A stretch of DNA of 50,135 nt from Thermotoga sp. (GTDB taxonomy: Bacteria; Thermotogota; Thermotogae; Mesoaciditogales; Mesoaciditogaceae): assembly GCA_020722015.1 (NCBI GenBank), contig DYLQ01000010.1, positions 1 through 50,135 on the forward strand, given 5' to 3'. The position numbers and the translations under genes are program-made. The notes beneath the pieces were generated by a model. It saw only the letters and a program-made list of their open reading frames with translations, had not been told where the DNA came from and did no database searches. Each line of letters opens with the position of its first letter. Position 1 is the first letter of the stretch. Shown piece after piece: positions 37,133-46,003 of this stretch.

Positions 37133-37912
37133 TCACTGCAACTTTTCTATCACTATCTTGTCTCTTTTTTTCAATCCTAAAATTTCACATGCCCTACCGG
37201 CATTTGACGATATTTCAATGTAATTTGAACTGTCGATGTGTGCAAGAATCAATTCATGCTTTCCTTCAGAATAATTATTCGTCAGAATTGCCCTTTTCCC
37301 ATTTACAAGTATGTAATTTCCGGATAAGCCAGCCATTTGAAGTGCTTTCAACGGTATGGTTGTTTCTATATTTCCAAAGCCATCGATGTACGCTACCGTA
37401 CTTTCTATCTTACCTTCTTCAACAGAAATCTCTTCAATTTCTATGGTTTTAAGATCTCCAACGATTTTACCGAATTCGCTCGGTTCTACTCCTATGTCTA
37501 TGTAAGCAGCGGCCGGTGCGAAAATATCTCTTCCGTGGAAAGTGGACGATGGCGGATATTTGTACATGTATTTCGGGTTTTCTATCGCATAAGCCGATTT
37601 TACGCCTTTCAACTCTATCAGCCTTGTAAGTACACCGTTATCCGGTGCGACGCAATATTTTCCGTCTATGTTGGCGATGATGGCCTGTCTTTCAGATCCA
37701 ACTCCCGGATCGACAACGCAAAGTAAAACGGAAGGCTTCGGAAGATCGTCGAAAACCCTTTCGATCACGTGTGCTGCTTCCTGTATGTCGAACGGAGATA
37801 TGTCATGCGTTATGTCTACAACTTTTGAATTCGGAGAAATTGAGTATATAACGCTTTTGGCTATTCCGACGTAATACGATTTGTATCCCCAATCGGAGAT
37901 GAAGGATATCAT
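37133..37912 (-). CDS. SAM hydroxide adenosyltransferase (SAM hydrolase) family
   Basis: This 259-residue protein belongs to the former DUF62 family, related to bacterial fluorinase/chlorinase, whose characterised members split S-adenosylmethionine into adenosine and methionine with water. Family segments are FISDWG, DITHDISPFD, CVVDPGVGSER, CVAPDNGVLT, FHGRDIFAPAAA and YIDGFGNIETTI. The Asp-Arg-His set of the water-using enzymes may correspond to D in DPGVGS, R in HGRDIF and H in FHGRD; this needs alignment. The ATG at 37912 follows AGGTAGGTG at the end of acpS. It is the last gene of the mal operon string. Confidence 0.9.
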   Translation of the reverse strand: MISFISDWGYKSYYVGIAKSVIYSISPNSKVVDITHDISPFDIQEAAHVIERVFDDLPKPSVLLCVVDPGVGSERQAIIANIDGKYCVAPDNGVLTRLIELKGVKSAYAIENPKYMYKYPPSSTFHGRDIFAPAAAYIDIGVEPSEFGKIVGDLKTIEIEEISVEEGKIESTVAYIDGFGNIETTIPLKALQMAGLSGNYILVNGKRAILTNNYSEGKHELILAHIDSSNYIEISSNAGRACEILGLKKRDKIVIEKLQ

Positions 37913-37916
37913 TTTT

Positions 37917-38285
37917 TCACCTACCTTCTGTTTTTCCATCTTCGATAATGACAACGGCAACCACCATGCCGTTGTCATGAGAAAGCGATGAGTGAACGAA
38001 GTCAAAACCGTATTTTTTCTTCAAAGAATTAACCTCTTCATTTTCGAAAAGATGCAAAGATCCCAAATCATCTGGAATGAAAGAAATGGAAGACAATTCA
38101 ACATCTCTTATCCCCGTTCCCAGTGCCTTAAAGAAAGCTTCTTTTAGTGCAAATCTCCCGGCCAAAAATGATTGGTTTTTTCGTTTTTGCCATATTTTCA
38201 TCTCTTCTTCGGAAAATATCCTTTGAGCAAGCTTTTCGTCAACTCTGGAAATTTCGAGGATATCAATTCCTATACCTTTTATCAT
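37917..38285 (-). CDS. acpS: Holo-[acyl-carrier-protein] synthase
   Basis: AcpS transfers 4'-phosphopantetheine from CoA to acyl carrier protein. The 122 residues show the magnesium-binding Asp in GIGIDILEISR, the FSEEEMKIW segment and the hallmark LAGRFALKEAFFKALG with its catalytic Glu. The C-terminal SSLSHDNGMVVAVVII is also typical. It overlaps the upstream membrane-protein gene by four bases (ATGA). Confidence 0.94.
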   Translation of the reverse strand: MIKGIGIDILEISRVDEKLAQRIFSEEEMKIWQKRKNQSFLAGRFALKEAFFKALGTGIRDVELSSISFIPDDLGSLHLFENEEVNSLKKKYGFDFVHSSLSHDNGMVVAVVIIEDGKTEGR

Positions 38286-38887
38286 TTCAAATGCTCCATA
38301 ACCGTGTAATCAAGATCGAGGTGTGAAACGTATTCCCTTGTTATCATGGCAAGATAAACGTAAATGTATATAGTCAAAGTCAAAATCGAAAGAATCAAAA
38401 AAACAAAACTATTCCTTTTTTTGAAGGACGAAACGGTTGAAGAAGAAGCGTTTATATCGTGGTTTAAATCATTTTCGATCAGCTGATGAACGTAGAATCT
38501 CCTCGATATAACGTCAACAAGGATGACAAGGAAGAAAAAGTTGATCAGAACGACCAATACAATCGGCATCGGTATAGAAAGATTTTGGAGATTTATCGGA
38601 TATATCGAACCCATTAAAAACTCAAAAAAACCGGAAAGCAAAAACAGCCAGTAATAACTTATCGTCGTAGTTGGAAAATCGTCTAAATCCTTTTTAAGAT
38701 CGGCAGGAATTTTTTCCGTGTAAGATTTGTACAGCGCTTTCTTGTGCTTCACATGATCGTCGACCGATCTTGAAATTTTGTACATCACATAATAAATGAC
38801 AAAAGGGACAAAGATCGCAAGAATTATCCAAATGTAATTAACCGAATTTTTAATGTCTTGCTCATGGTATTCTTCCATTTTATCCAT
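38282..38887 (-). CDS. Hypothetical membrane protein
   Basis: This 201-residue protein has four hydrophobic spans, near residues 18-37, 78-95, 105-125 and 160-182, separated by charged cytoplasmic-type segments (SRSVDDHVKHKKALYKS, SFKKRNS). I do not recognise the family. It sits between the phosphodiesterase gene (stop directly adjacent) and acpS (4-base overlap), so it is probably translated from the same mRNA. Confidence 0.7.
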   Translation of the reverse strand: MDKMEEYHEQDIKNSVNYIWIILAIFVPFVIYYVMYKISRSVDDHVKHKKALYKSYTEKIPADLKKDLDDFPTTTISYYWLFLLSGFFEFLMGSIYPINLQNLSIPMPIVLVVLINFFFLVILVDVISRRFYVHQLIENDLNHDINASSSTVSSFKKRNSFVFLILSILTLTIYIYVYLAMITREYVSHLDLDYTVMEHLK

Positions 38888-40051
38888 TTAAATCACGAAA
38901 AGCGGGATGTCCATTTCTTCTTGAGATAGCCCTCCATGTTTTCCTTTCATCTGGTGTTCATTTCCCGTATATTTTACCACAAAAGAATAATCGCCTCTTG
39001 GAATGGCTATCAGATCTCCTATGCGCGTTATATATTTTAGGTTGGGATTACCAGGGCCGAATAACCCTTCATTAAGAAGCGTTTCTGAAGGATAAAAATC
39101 AACATTCGATCCGAATATTCGCTCTCCCTCCTCGATGGTCTTTTGGGGATCTTTGGTGTAAAGATACATTATTCTCGGCTCGCCTGTAGGCAAAATTTGT
39201 AAAGTCGAGACGAATTCATCTTCCGATTTTATATGAAATTCATGTTGCCATGGTGTATGGATCTGTCCATGATCTGCCGTTATGATGAAAACCGTATCAT
39301 TTTTTAATTTATCTGGCAACCTTTCGTAAACAATATCTTCAAAAGTTTTGAGCACAAATGTCGATTCTTCGATGTATTCTTCAGAGGTCGGTCCGTAAAT
39401 ATGTCCCATTGCATCAACCATTGGCCAATAAGCGTAGATGTAAGAAAATTTTTCAGATTCAAGGCTGCTTCTGATTTTAATCATCATGTCAATTATATCA
39501 AAGTAACCCTGAACCGCAGATCCGTGATTGTGAATCTTTGAAAGACCGCTTTCTTTGAAAGAAGAAGGTATTATTATAAGGGGACTTGCACCGTAATTCC
39601 TTAAAGGTTCGTAAATCGTATTGACATTGAGAAAATTTGAAGGATTTGCGCCTCTCGATATCAAACTATCGCGAGACATGCCTATCGGTGAAAAATCTAT
39701 CATATTTGCAATAGTACCGAATTCTTTAAGGTAAAGTATATACCCCAACATGCCATGCTCGACAGGAGAAGCTGCTGTTGCAAGTGTCGTAAGCACGTTA
39801 ACCGTTGTTGAAGGGAAAATGGACGATATTTTTTTCGGCTCTCCGATGTATTTGAATTTTGAACGCTGAAATACATTCAAAGCGGCATCGTATCCCAATG
39901 CATCTACCAAAATCATGACGACTTTCTTTGCATCTTCAAATTTTTCCCCAAGGTACGCTTTTGGCAAAGGCTTGTGCAAAGGTACGACGCCAAATTTTGA
40001 GATGATGGAATTTATCAAACCAAGGATGGATTTTTCGTAATCTACTTTCAT
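38888..40051 (-). CDS. Alkaline phosphatase superfamily phosphodiesterase
   Basis: This 387-residue protein resembles type I phosphodiesterase/nucleotide pyrophosphatase-like members of the AlkP superfamily. Two metal sites are visible: ILVDALGYDA near residue 45, with the nucleophile Thr in FPSTTVNVLTTLATAASP, and D/H ligands in TADHGQIHTP and KGKHGGLSQEEM. The segment PVEHGMLGYILYLKE is common in such proteins. No signal peptide is seen, so it is likely cytoplasmic. The substrate is unknown. The ATG at 40051 overlaps the malG stop (ATGA), making it part of the mal operon. Confidence 0.85.
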   Translation of the reverse strand: MKVDYEKSILGLINSIISKFGVVPLHKPLPKAYLGEKFEDAKKVVMILVDALGYDAALNVFQRSKFKYIGEPKKISSIFPSTTVNVLTTLATAASPVEHGMLGYILYLKEFGTIANMIDFSPIGMSRDSLISRGANPSNFLNVNTIYEPLRNYGASPLIIIPSSFKESGLSKIHNHGSAVQGYFDIIDMMIKIRSSLESEKFSYIYAYWPMVDAMGHIYGPTSEEYIEESTFVLKTFEDIVYERLPDKLKNDTVFIITADHGQIHTPWQHEFHIKSEDEFVSTLQILPTGEPRIMYLYTKDPQKTIEEGERIFGSNVDFYPSETLLNEGLFGPGNPNLKYITRIGDLIAIPRGDYSFVVKYTGNEHQMKGKHGGLSQEEMDIPLFVI

Positions 40052-42849
40052 CCTTTCACCGATCCTTGCGTTAACCCTCCGACTATAAATCTTTGTAAAC
40101 TGAGGAAGAGCACCAATATAGGGATCATTCCGATTAAGGCGGCTGCCGTTATAAGGCTCCAATTAGCAGAGTATTGGCTGGTGGAAAATGATTGAAGTCC
40201 GACTGCAAAGGTGTAATGGTTTATACCGGACATCACTATGGATGCAAGTATGTAATCTCCGTAATTACCTATAAAGCTCAATATCGTCGTTACCGCAAGC
40301 ACTGGCGCCGAAAGCGGAAGTACTATCCTCCAAAATGTTTGAAATCTCGTTGCACCGTCGACCATTGCCGCTTCTTCGAGTTCTGTTGGAATTGTATCGA
40401 AAAATCCTTTTATAAGCCATGAATTGAAAGCGATACCACCACCTATGTAAAGGAAGGCAAGTCCACCAAGGGAGTTAAGCCCCAAGAACGGAACGAAATG
40501 ACCTATGTAACTAAGCAGAAGGTAAAGTGCGACCATCGCCATCATCGTCGGAAACATCTGTACAAGTAATATACTTATCAGCCCGTACTTCCTTCCAGGA
40601 AATTTGAGCCTTGAAAATGGATATGCCATCAAGGCAGATAAGAAAACGGTTATAACGGCAGCACTTCCTGCAACGATTATGCTGTTCAAAAGCCAAAGTA
40701 GGAATGGAGGCACGTATTTTACCTGCCAGTCTTGAGTTAAGTAATAGGATGTGTTGTTTATTGAACCCAATCTTCCACTTATATCTTTGAAATAAGGCAA
40801 CATCGCAAGTTCATTCGTTCTTCTTGAGATCATCCCAAGTGCCGGTGCTATCGTGGAGACATATTGATTTTGATAGAGATTGTTCATGGCGTTTAACTCA
40901 TTGACGCTGAAAGGAAAGCCAAGCAGACTTATGCCTATGTATGCATTACTTCTATCCTTGAGATTGGTCACATAATTACCGTACTGTTCGTTGAAAATAT
41001 TAAATTGCTTAGTCGTCTGGAGAGTAAGTCCAATTGTATCTATAAGCTTTTGTGTGTTAAAAAATTGATCATATCTTGACGAAGAAGGAATAGGTTGAAT
41101 ATCTTTGTAAATCGAAGAATTTGCAAGTGTACCGTAATATGAATTGAGCGCGTTTAAAAAAGCAGCAGCATCCTCAAAGGGACCTATTTTCGTTTCATCA
41201 GCCTTTATGACAGGGATCACCAACATAGTTTTAAAATACAAAGCAGATAAAACCATCCTCGAATTTATATTGTTTAGTTTCTGCTGTATGAGCGAAATTT
41301 TCGACGAGATCTCTGAAATATTTTTGTTGATCTGAGGTATTTCAGATGCTATCGCATTGTATCTTTGAGATGAAAGAGCGTAATTCTGAAGTACAGAACT
41401 GGACATGGAAAGACCGGATTGTAATTTCAAAAGTGCTATTGGAAGTGCAGATTTAACATTTGAAATTGCGTTTGAATTCCTGTTCGCGTACAGCAGAGAT
41501 TGGTTATTTTGAATATATTCAAGATCATCAAGAATCTTATTGACCTGTGCAGTTATAGGATCAAAAACGTGGTATTTTGAGGAAATGTCAAGCCAATTTT
41601 TGACCTGAGAAATATAGGACGAAACATCGTAAAAGATACCACTTTGCGTCGATGAAACGGTTTTCTCATTCAACACATCTTTCACGACAGAGACCATGCT
41701 GTCAATTGCCATGGCTGTTGGTACTATGTTATTTGAGAATATGGAAATTTGAGACGCATCGTAAGACATTGAACTAAGCAATGCCGTAGAACTTGCCATC
41801 ATCGTACTCAATTTGGTTTGAAGTGCCGAATAGGTGTTGTTAAGATTAGTCAGCGAGGCTTGAATTGTACCCGTAAGATCACTTCTTATACTTTGAACTT
41901 TTGAAATCGCATCGTTTACACTTTTATCGTAAATTGATTGAGCTGTATTAACCTTTTGAATTGAAGAAAAAACAGAAACTTTTATATCTTGAAGTTGTTG
42001 GCCTTTTGTTCCAAGGGCACTCGAAAGGTTTATCGTGTCCATGTTTATCCGTCTTAAGTAAACAGGGGCAAACCATTGACCATAGTTAAAAGATCCATCT
42101 TTAAGAGAATCGACTGTTTCCTGATAAGCCTCGACGAGATCCTTTGCCATTTTGTTATCGACATTACTTTCCAAAAGGATCTGTGAAACCTCGCTTGGAA
42201 CATTGGAAAGCGATGAAGCAACCGAATTCATGACGTTAACGAATGTTGCCTTAGATGTTGGAATCTCTGGAAAATATTGACCAGCGATCTGTATTGCCTG
42301 TTGAGTTGGGGAGGCTTCAATGCCCTTAAGCGTATCGTAAAGACCGGCCAACTTGTAATTTTGATCAAGAGCATCGAATTTGTTTGAAAGATACGCAGAA
42401 ATCGTTGAGAGATACGTCATATCCAAGTTGACATTCGATTTGACATTTTCAACTGCCATTGATTTTGCCTTTGGAATGAAATTGACGGATATCCACGATG
42501 CGTTAGAGGTTATCGAATTGTTCATCTTAGAAGTATCTTTGAAATAACCTTCAAATGCCTTAAAATCATCGTTCAGTCTATTCAAAATTTGATCTTTGTT
42601 CATCTTGTTGTAAGGACTTCCAAGACTGTATATGTTTGCTATTTCGTTGTAAATCGCAGGTACATTTTTCCCTTCAAAGATTAGATCCACGTAATTTTGC
42701 CACGTTGTTTGGCCCGAGAATAAATTCGGACTTATAGATGAATTATCCCTTCTTATCGATGTGGTAAAGATCCAAAGAACAGGAAATAACACAATTACTA
42801 TTACGATTATCATCATGATGTGTCTTAAGGGATGGACTTTGAACATCAT
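40048..42849 (-). CDS. malG: Maltodextrin-type ABC permease MalG with giant extracytoplasmic insertion
   Basis: The C-terminal ~225 residues (from about 707) are a normal sugar ABC permease: spans such as LLNSIIVAGSAAVITVFLSA and the EAA loop ELEEAAMVDGATRFQTFWRI that contacts the ATPase. The first span lies at residues 11-31. Between them is an insertion of roughly 640 residues, rich in Ser, Asn, Gln, Leu and Ile with long helical, coiled-coil-like stretches, which must lie outside the cytoplasm. E. coli MalG is about 296 residues; I recall Thermotoga MalG also being enlarged. Start ATG overlaps the malF stop (ATGA), with GAGGTG upstream. No ATPase gene (malK/msmX) is in the window. Confidence 0.88.
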   Translation of the reverse strand: MMFKVHPLRHIMMIIVIVIVLFPVLWIFTTSIRRDNSSISPNLFSGQTTWQNYVDLIFEGKNVPAIYNEIANIYSLGSPYNKMNKDQILNRLNDDFKAFEGYFKDTSKMNNSITSNASWISVNFIPKAKSMAVENVKSNVNLDMTYLSTISAYLSNKFDALDQNYKLAGLYDTLKGIEASPTQQAIQIAGQYFPEIPTSKATFVNVMNSVASSLSNVPSEVSQILLESNVDNKMAKDLVEAYQETVDSLKDGSFNYGQWFAPVYLRRINMDTINLSSALGTKGQQLQDIKVSVFSSIQKVNTAQSIYDKSVNDAISKVQSIRSDLTGTIQASLTNLNNTYSALQTKLSTMMASSTALLSSMSYDASQISIFSNNIVPTAMAIDSMVSVVKDVLNEKTVSSTQSGIFYDVSSYISQVKNWLDISSKYHVFDPITAQVNKILDDLEYIQNNQSLLYANRNSNAISNVKSALPIALLKLQSGLSMSSSVLQNYALSSQRYNAIASEIPQINKNISEISSKISLIQQKLNNINSRMVLSALYFKTMLVIPVIKADETKIGPFEDAAAFLNALNSYYGTLANSSIYKDIQPIPSSSRYDQFFNTQKLIDTIGLTLQTTKQFNIFNEQYGNYVTNLKDRSNAYIGISLLGFPFSVNELNAMNNLYQNQYVSTIAPALGMISRRTNELAMLPYFKDISGRLGSINNTSYYLTQDWQVKYVPPFLLWLLNSIIVAGSAAVITVFLSALMAYPFSRLKFPGRKYGLISILLVQMFPTMMAMVALYLLLSYIGHFVPFLGLNSLGGLAFLYIGGGIAFNSWLIKGFFDTIPTELEEAAMVDGATRFQTFWRIVLPLSAPVLAVTTILSFIGNYGDYILASIVMSGINHYTFAVGLQSFSTSQYSANWSLITAAALIGMIPILVLFLSLQRFIVGGLTQGSVKG

Positions 42850-44555
42850 TTATTCACCTCTTTGAAGGAGCCAGATAATTTGAAGTTCACGGCACTTATA
42901 GCCGCTATTATGACGAATATGAGTATGGATATCGCCGCTGCGAGACTGTAATCGCGCCCGGCCACACCACCGAATGCAAGGTTGTACGTGTAGCTTAAAA
43001 GTATATCCGTTTGTCCGGCAGGCGTGATCGAATTGGGAATTGGAGGATTTCCTCCCGTCAAGAGATATATGACGTTGAAGTTGTTAAAGTTGTAAGCGAA
43101 TGAGGCTATAAGTAAAGGTGCAAGAGGCGTCATCAAAAGTGGGAAGGTTATCGTCCAGAAAGAATGCCACCTTGAAGAACCGTCTATTGAAGCTGCTTCG
43201 TAGAGATCGTCGGGGATAGATTGCAGAGCTCCTAAAGCTATCACCATCATGTAGGGAAATCCAAGCCATGTGTTGACCAAAAACAAAGCGACCTTTGCCC
43301 AAAAAGCATCACCAAACCAGTTTATAGGTGCAAGGTGCAGCCATTCTCCCAAAAATATCCTGTTTATTATTCCAAAGCTCACGTTAAAGAAGCCAACTCT
43401 GAAGATTATTATCGATATAAAGCCTGGGATAGCCCATGGAATTATAAGAAGAGTCCTGTAAATCGATCTTAATCTCATATTTCTGTTATTCAAAACTATT
43501 GCAAGAATCAACCCAACGGAAAAAGTGAAGAAAACACTTAAGGCTGCCCACTCGAATGTCCAGATGAAAACTGTCAAAAATGGAGAGGTTATCTGCTTAT
43601 TCGTCAAAAGGGAGGAAAAATTCGAAAGACCCGCATTACCGTAATAACCTATTATCATGGTTTGTTTCCCGGTAGTTGGATCTACGTTCCAAAAAGCATG
43701 ATCGTGTTCGACAACGGGTTGTTGCGTCAGCGTGTTGACAAGCACGGTTTTTTCAACGTTATGACCATTTTCAATGACGGGAATAGTCGAGAGTGTGTAT
43801 TCGTATTTGGCCGTAACCAATTTGTTAAAGCCATAAGTTGTCGTGAAAAACAGGGTGCCAAATTGAGGGTTTATGAATTCTGTGTTGCTCAATTCAGGTC
43901 CGTAATTGACGTTGAAAAATTTCAAATTCGGAAAGGTCGTTTGATCTGAAGGACTGTAAAAATAATTGTAATTTTGGCCATTGACTGAGATCGCTATTAT
44001 CTGTGACGGATCCTTTAAAGATCTCACAAGTGAATAGTCAATTCCATTTATGGAAACTGAACCATTTGTTATCATCTCAAAATTGCCGATGTATTTGTTA
44101 TTTCCGGTTTTAACAGGAGAACTTGCCACGTACAAATTACCGCTTGCATCTTTCAAAAGCATCACGAAATTGTCAGTTGGTTTGTAATCTTTGTAAAGTG
44201 TGTAAATAGAATAATCAAAAAATTTTGGGTTAGGACTTATGACTATGGTGTCCAACATTATGTTAACTGCCTGATCACGCGTCCACATGTATCCCGTTTC
44301 GTAATTCTGAAATGCAAGTTGAACGGTGAAATATATGGGATAAACGGTTAATATCATCATGAAGATAAGGGCAGGTATCATGTATTTGAAAGGATATCCT
44401 TTCGGATTTATGAGAGCATAATCTATAAAGACGAGAAGAAGTATCACTATTACACCCAGACCATACGAACCGTTAACCATCAATACCATTATAGACCACG
44501 CAAGAATTGCATCTATTATGGCGGTAGAAGTCCACAAAATCATTTTTTTAAACAC
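42846..44555 (-). CDS. malF: Maltodextrin-type ABC permease MalF
   Basis: This 569-residue membrane protein has N-terminal spans within residues 8-80, an extracytoplasmic domain of about 240 residues (roughly 90-330) like the P2 loop of MalF, then the permease core (TPFLTVFIWTFEWAALSVFF onwards). The EAA loop reads DLYEAASIDGSSRWHSFWTI. It pairs with MalG to form the channel for sugars delivered by MalE. The start is GTG (44555), with GGAGG seven bases upstream. It is separated from malE by a terminator hairpin. Confidence 0.9.
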   Translation of the reverse strand: MFKKMILWTSTAIIDAILAWSIMVLMVNGSYGLGVIVILLLVFIDYALINPKGYPFKYMIPALIFMMILTVYPIYFTVQLAFQNYETGYMWTRDQAVNIMLDTIVISPNPKFFDYSIYTLYKDYKPTDNFVMLLKDASGNLYVASSPVKTGNNKYIGNFEMITNGSVSINGIDYSLVRSLKDPSQIIAISVNGQNYNYFYSPSDQTTFPNLKFFNVNYGPELSNTEFINPQFGTLFFTTTYGFNKLVTAKYEYTLSTIPVIENGHNVEKTVLVNTLTQQPVVEHDHAFWNVDPTTGKQTMIIGYYGNAGLSNFSSLLTNKQITSPFLTVFIWTFEWAALSVFFTFSVGLILAIVLNNRNMRLRSIYRTLLIIPWAIPGFISIIIFRVGFFNVSFGIINRIFLGEWLHLAPINWFGDAFWAKVALFLVNTWLGFPYMMVIALGALQSIPDDLYEAASIDGSSRWHSFWTITFPLLMTPLAPLLIASFAYNFNNFNVIYLLTGGNPPIPNSITPAGQTDILLSYTYNLAFGGVAGRDYSLAAAISILIFVIIAAISAVNFKLSGSFKEVNK

Positions 44556-44585
44556 TTAGTTCCCTCCATACCATACAGTGTAAAA

Positions 44586-44618
44586 CAAAAAGTAAGACGG
44601 GGAGATCCCGTCTTACTT
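44586..44618 (-). terminator. Intercistronic terminator between malE and malF
   Basis: A perfect 12-bp stem, AAGTAAGACGGG (44590-44601) and CCCGTCTTACTT (44607-44618) with a 5-base loop, is followed on the minus strand by TTTTTGTTTT (last stem pairs included). It lies 6 bases after the malE stop and before malF. Partial termination would give more binding protein than permease. Confidence 0.85.
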
Positions 44619-44624
44619 GGTATC

Positions 44625-45806
44625 TTACTTAGATATCGCCTGTTTTATCTGTTGAACAGCCGTCGTTAAAGCTGCCTGCGAAGATTCCTTTCCGCTGACA
44701 GCAAGGTTAATGGCATTTGTCCACGCGTTCCATACGGAGGCCATTTGAGGAATATTTGGCATAGGAGTTGTATTGCTCAGAGCCTCAACGAATCCTTTAA
44801 GCCATGGCGCAACTGCCTCGGCCTTTGCGGCAACATCATATCTTGCCGGAATTCTTGGATCGGCTTGCCATATCTTGTACATCGTATCAGGTGTGTTTAT
44901 GTAATCTGACATGAATTCCATTGCCTGTATTTGGTTTGGAGATTTTGAATTTATCATGAAACCCTGGACTCCGACAAATGGTTTACCGCCGGGTATCGGC
45001 GCAACTCCAAAGTTGATTCCGGCCTGTTGAACAGCGGGTACTTCCCATTCGCCGTTTATCATCATGGCGGCTTTACCGGACGTGAAGAGGTTAGCAGCTG
45101 TGTTGTAATCTTCGCCTTGCGGAATAATTCCCGAGGTAAACAACTTAACTATGTAGTTAAGACCTGCTACTGCGCCGGCATTATCAAGGCCTATGTCATT
45201 CGGATTAAGAGCGCCGTCCTTTGTTGTCCCAAAGACATATCCACCAAACCCCTGAACAAATGGAGCAGAAAAATATGGATCACCGTAAACGGCATAGGCG
45301 AGGCCGTAGAATCCACCAGCAGTCATCTGCTTGGCCATTGTGAAAAGTTGATCCGGAGTTGTAGGAGGATTGGTAACGTAATCTTTGTTGTAGAACAAAG
45401 CAAGCACGTCTATACCGTATGGAAGACCGTAAAGCTTACCTCCATAGGAGAATGCCGCAAGAGACGAAGGAGCGAATTGTTTTAATTGACTGGAAGAAAG
45501 AAAAGTGATAGGAGTCAAAAGCCCATCCGCTGCGAATTCCCCAACCCAGTCGTTTGCACCAACTATGATATCCGGCCCTTCATTTGCAGCAGCTGCGGTG
45601 ATGAATTTGGTCCTGATATCACCGAAGTTCATTTCCACAACCTTAACAGGTATACCGTAAACGGCCTGAAATTCGTTACCAAGTTGTTTTAAAATAGGTG
45701 CTCTTGTTGAATCTGCCCAGATAAGTAACTGTCCAGGAGTAGCGGCAAACACGCTCATCGTCAGAAGTGCAAGAATGACGATTGAAAGAACCACCAAACG
45801 TTTCAT
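44625..45806 (-). CDS. malE: Maltose/maltodextrin-type substrate-binding protein
   Basis: This 393-residue secreted solute-binding protein captures oligosaccharides for MalFG. The signal peptide is MKRLVVLSIVILALLTMSVFA. The mature part starts with GQLLIWADSTRAPIL and has the MalE-type segments DIIVGANDWVGEFAADG, YGLPYGIDVLALFYN and MMINGEWEVPAVQQAG. There is no lipobox cysteine, so it is periplasmic. The ATG at 45806 follows GGGAGG. The sugar may be maltose, maltotriose or another glycan; the divergent GH13 amylase supports an alpha-glucan. Confidence 0.92.
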   Translation of the reverse strand: MKRLVVLSIVILALLTMSVFAATPGQLLIWADSTRAPILKQLGNEFQAVYGIPVKVVEMNFGDIRTKFITAAAANEGPDIIVGANDWVGEFAADGLLTPITFLSSSQLKQFAPSSLAAFSYGGKLYGLPYGIDVLALFYNKDYVTNPPTTPDQLFTMAKQMTAGGFYGLAYAVYGDPYFSAPFVQGFGGYVFGTTKDGALNPNDIGLDNAGAVAGLNYIVKLFTSGIIPQGEDYNTAANLFTSGKAAMMINGEWEVPAVQQAGINFGVAPIPGGKPFVGVQGFMINSKSPNQIQAMEFMSDYINTPDTMYKIWQADPRIPARYDVAAKAEAVAPWLKGFVEALSNTTPMPNIPQMASVWNAWTNAINLAVSGKESSQAALTTAVQQIKQAISK

Positions 45807-45846
45807 CTGAATTCCTCCCTTCAAAATATGAATTTAAAGTAAAATC

Positions 45847-45858
45847 GCCTTGATAGGC
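45847..45858. promoter_or_regulatory. Small palindrome at the malE transcription start
   Basis: GCCT-tgat-AGGC lies directly after the malE -10, covering the predicted transcription start. It could be an operator half-site or a 5' mRNA hairpin. Its short length makes the call weak. Confidence 0.35.
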
Positions 45859-45865
45859 AAATAAT

Positions 45866-45894
45866 ATAATACCACTAAAATCATTTTATTTCAA
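45866..45894 (-). promoter_or_regulatory. Promoter of the malE operon
   Basis: On the minus strand TTGAAA (45889-45894) and TATTAT (45866-45871) are separated by 17 bases, about 60 bases before the malE ATG. Both boxes differ from consensus at one position. Confidence 0.65.
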
Positions 45895-45987
45895 TATAGA
45901 GCAAAGATGAAAACGATTTAGAATGTATTTCTGAATGCCATTTAGCACATGCGATTACGGGTGAATTTTCGGTATAGAACAATCTTA

Positions 45988-45996
45988 TGTTAAAAT
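45988..45996 (+). promoter_or_regulatory. Extended -10 promoter of yitT-amylase-GT2
   Basis: TGTTAAAAT is an extended -10 (TGn followed by TAAAAT at 45991-45996). No good -35 is visible (TTCGGT at 45968). The predicted transcription start, near 46003, almost coincides with the first possible start codon, GTG at 46004. Confidence 0.5.
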
Positions 45997-46003
45997 TCCA
46001 TCG

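Noticed and set aside
40048-42849. malG as an accidental fusion of two genes
   Set aside because: The frame is continuous, the first span and permease core are in the right order, and no internal start with a strong binding site was noticed before the core. Enlarged MalG is recalled in Thermotoga.
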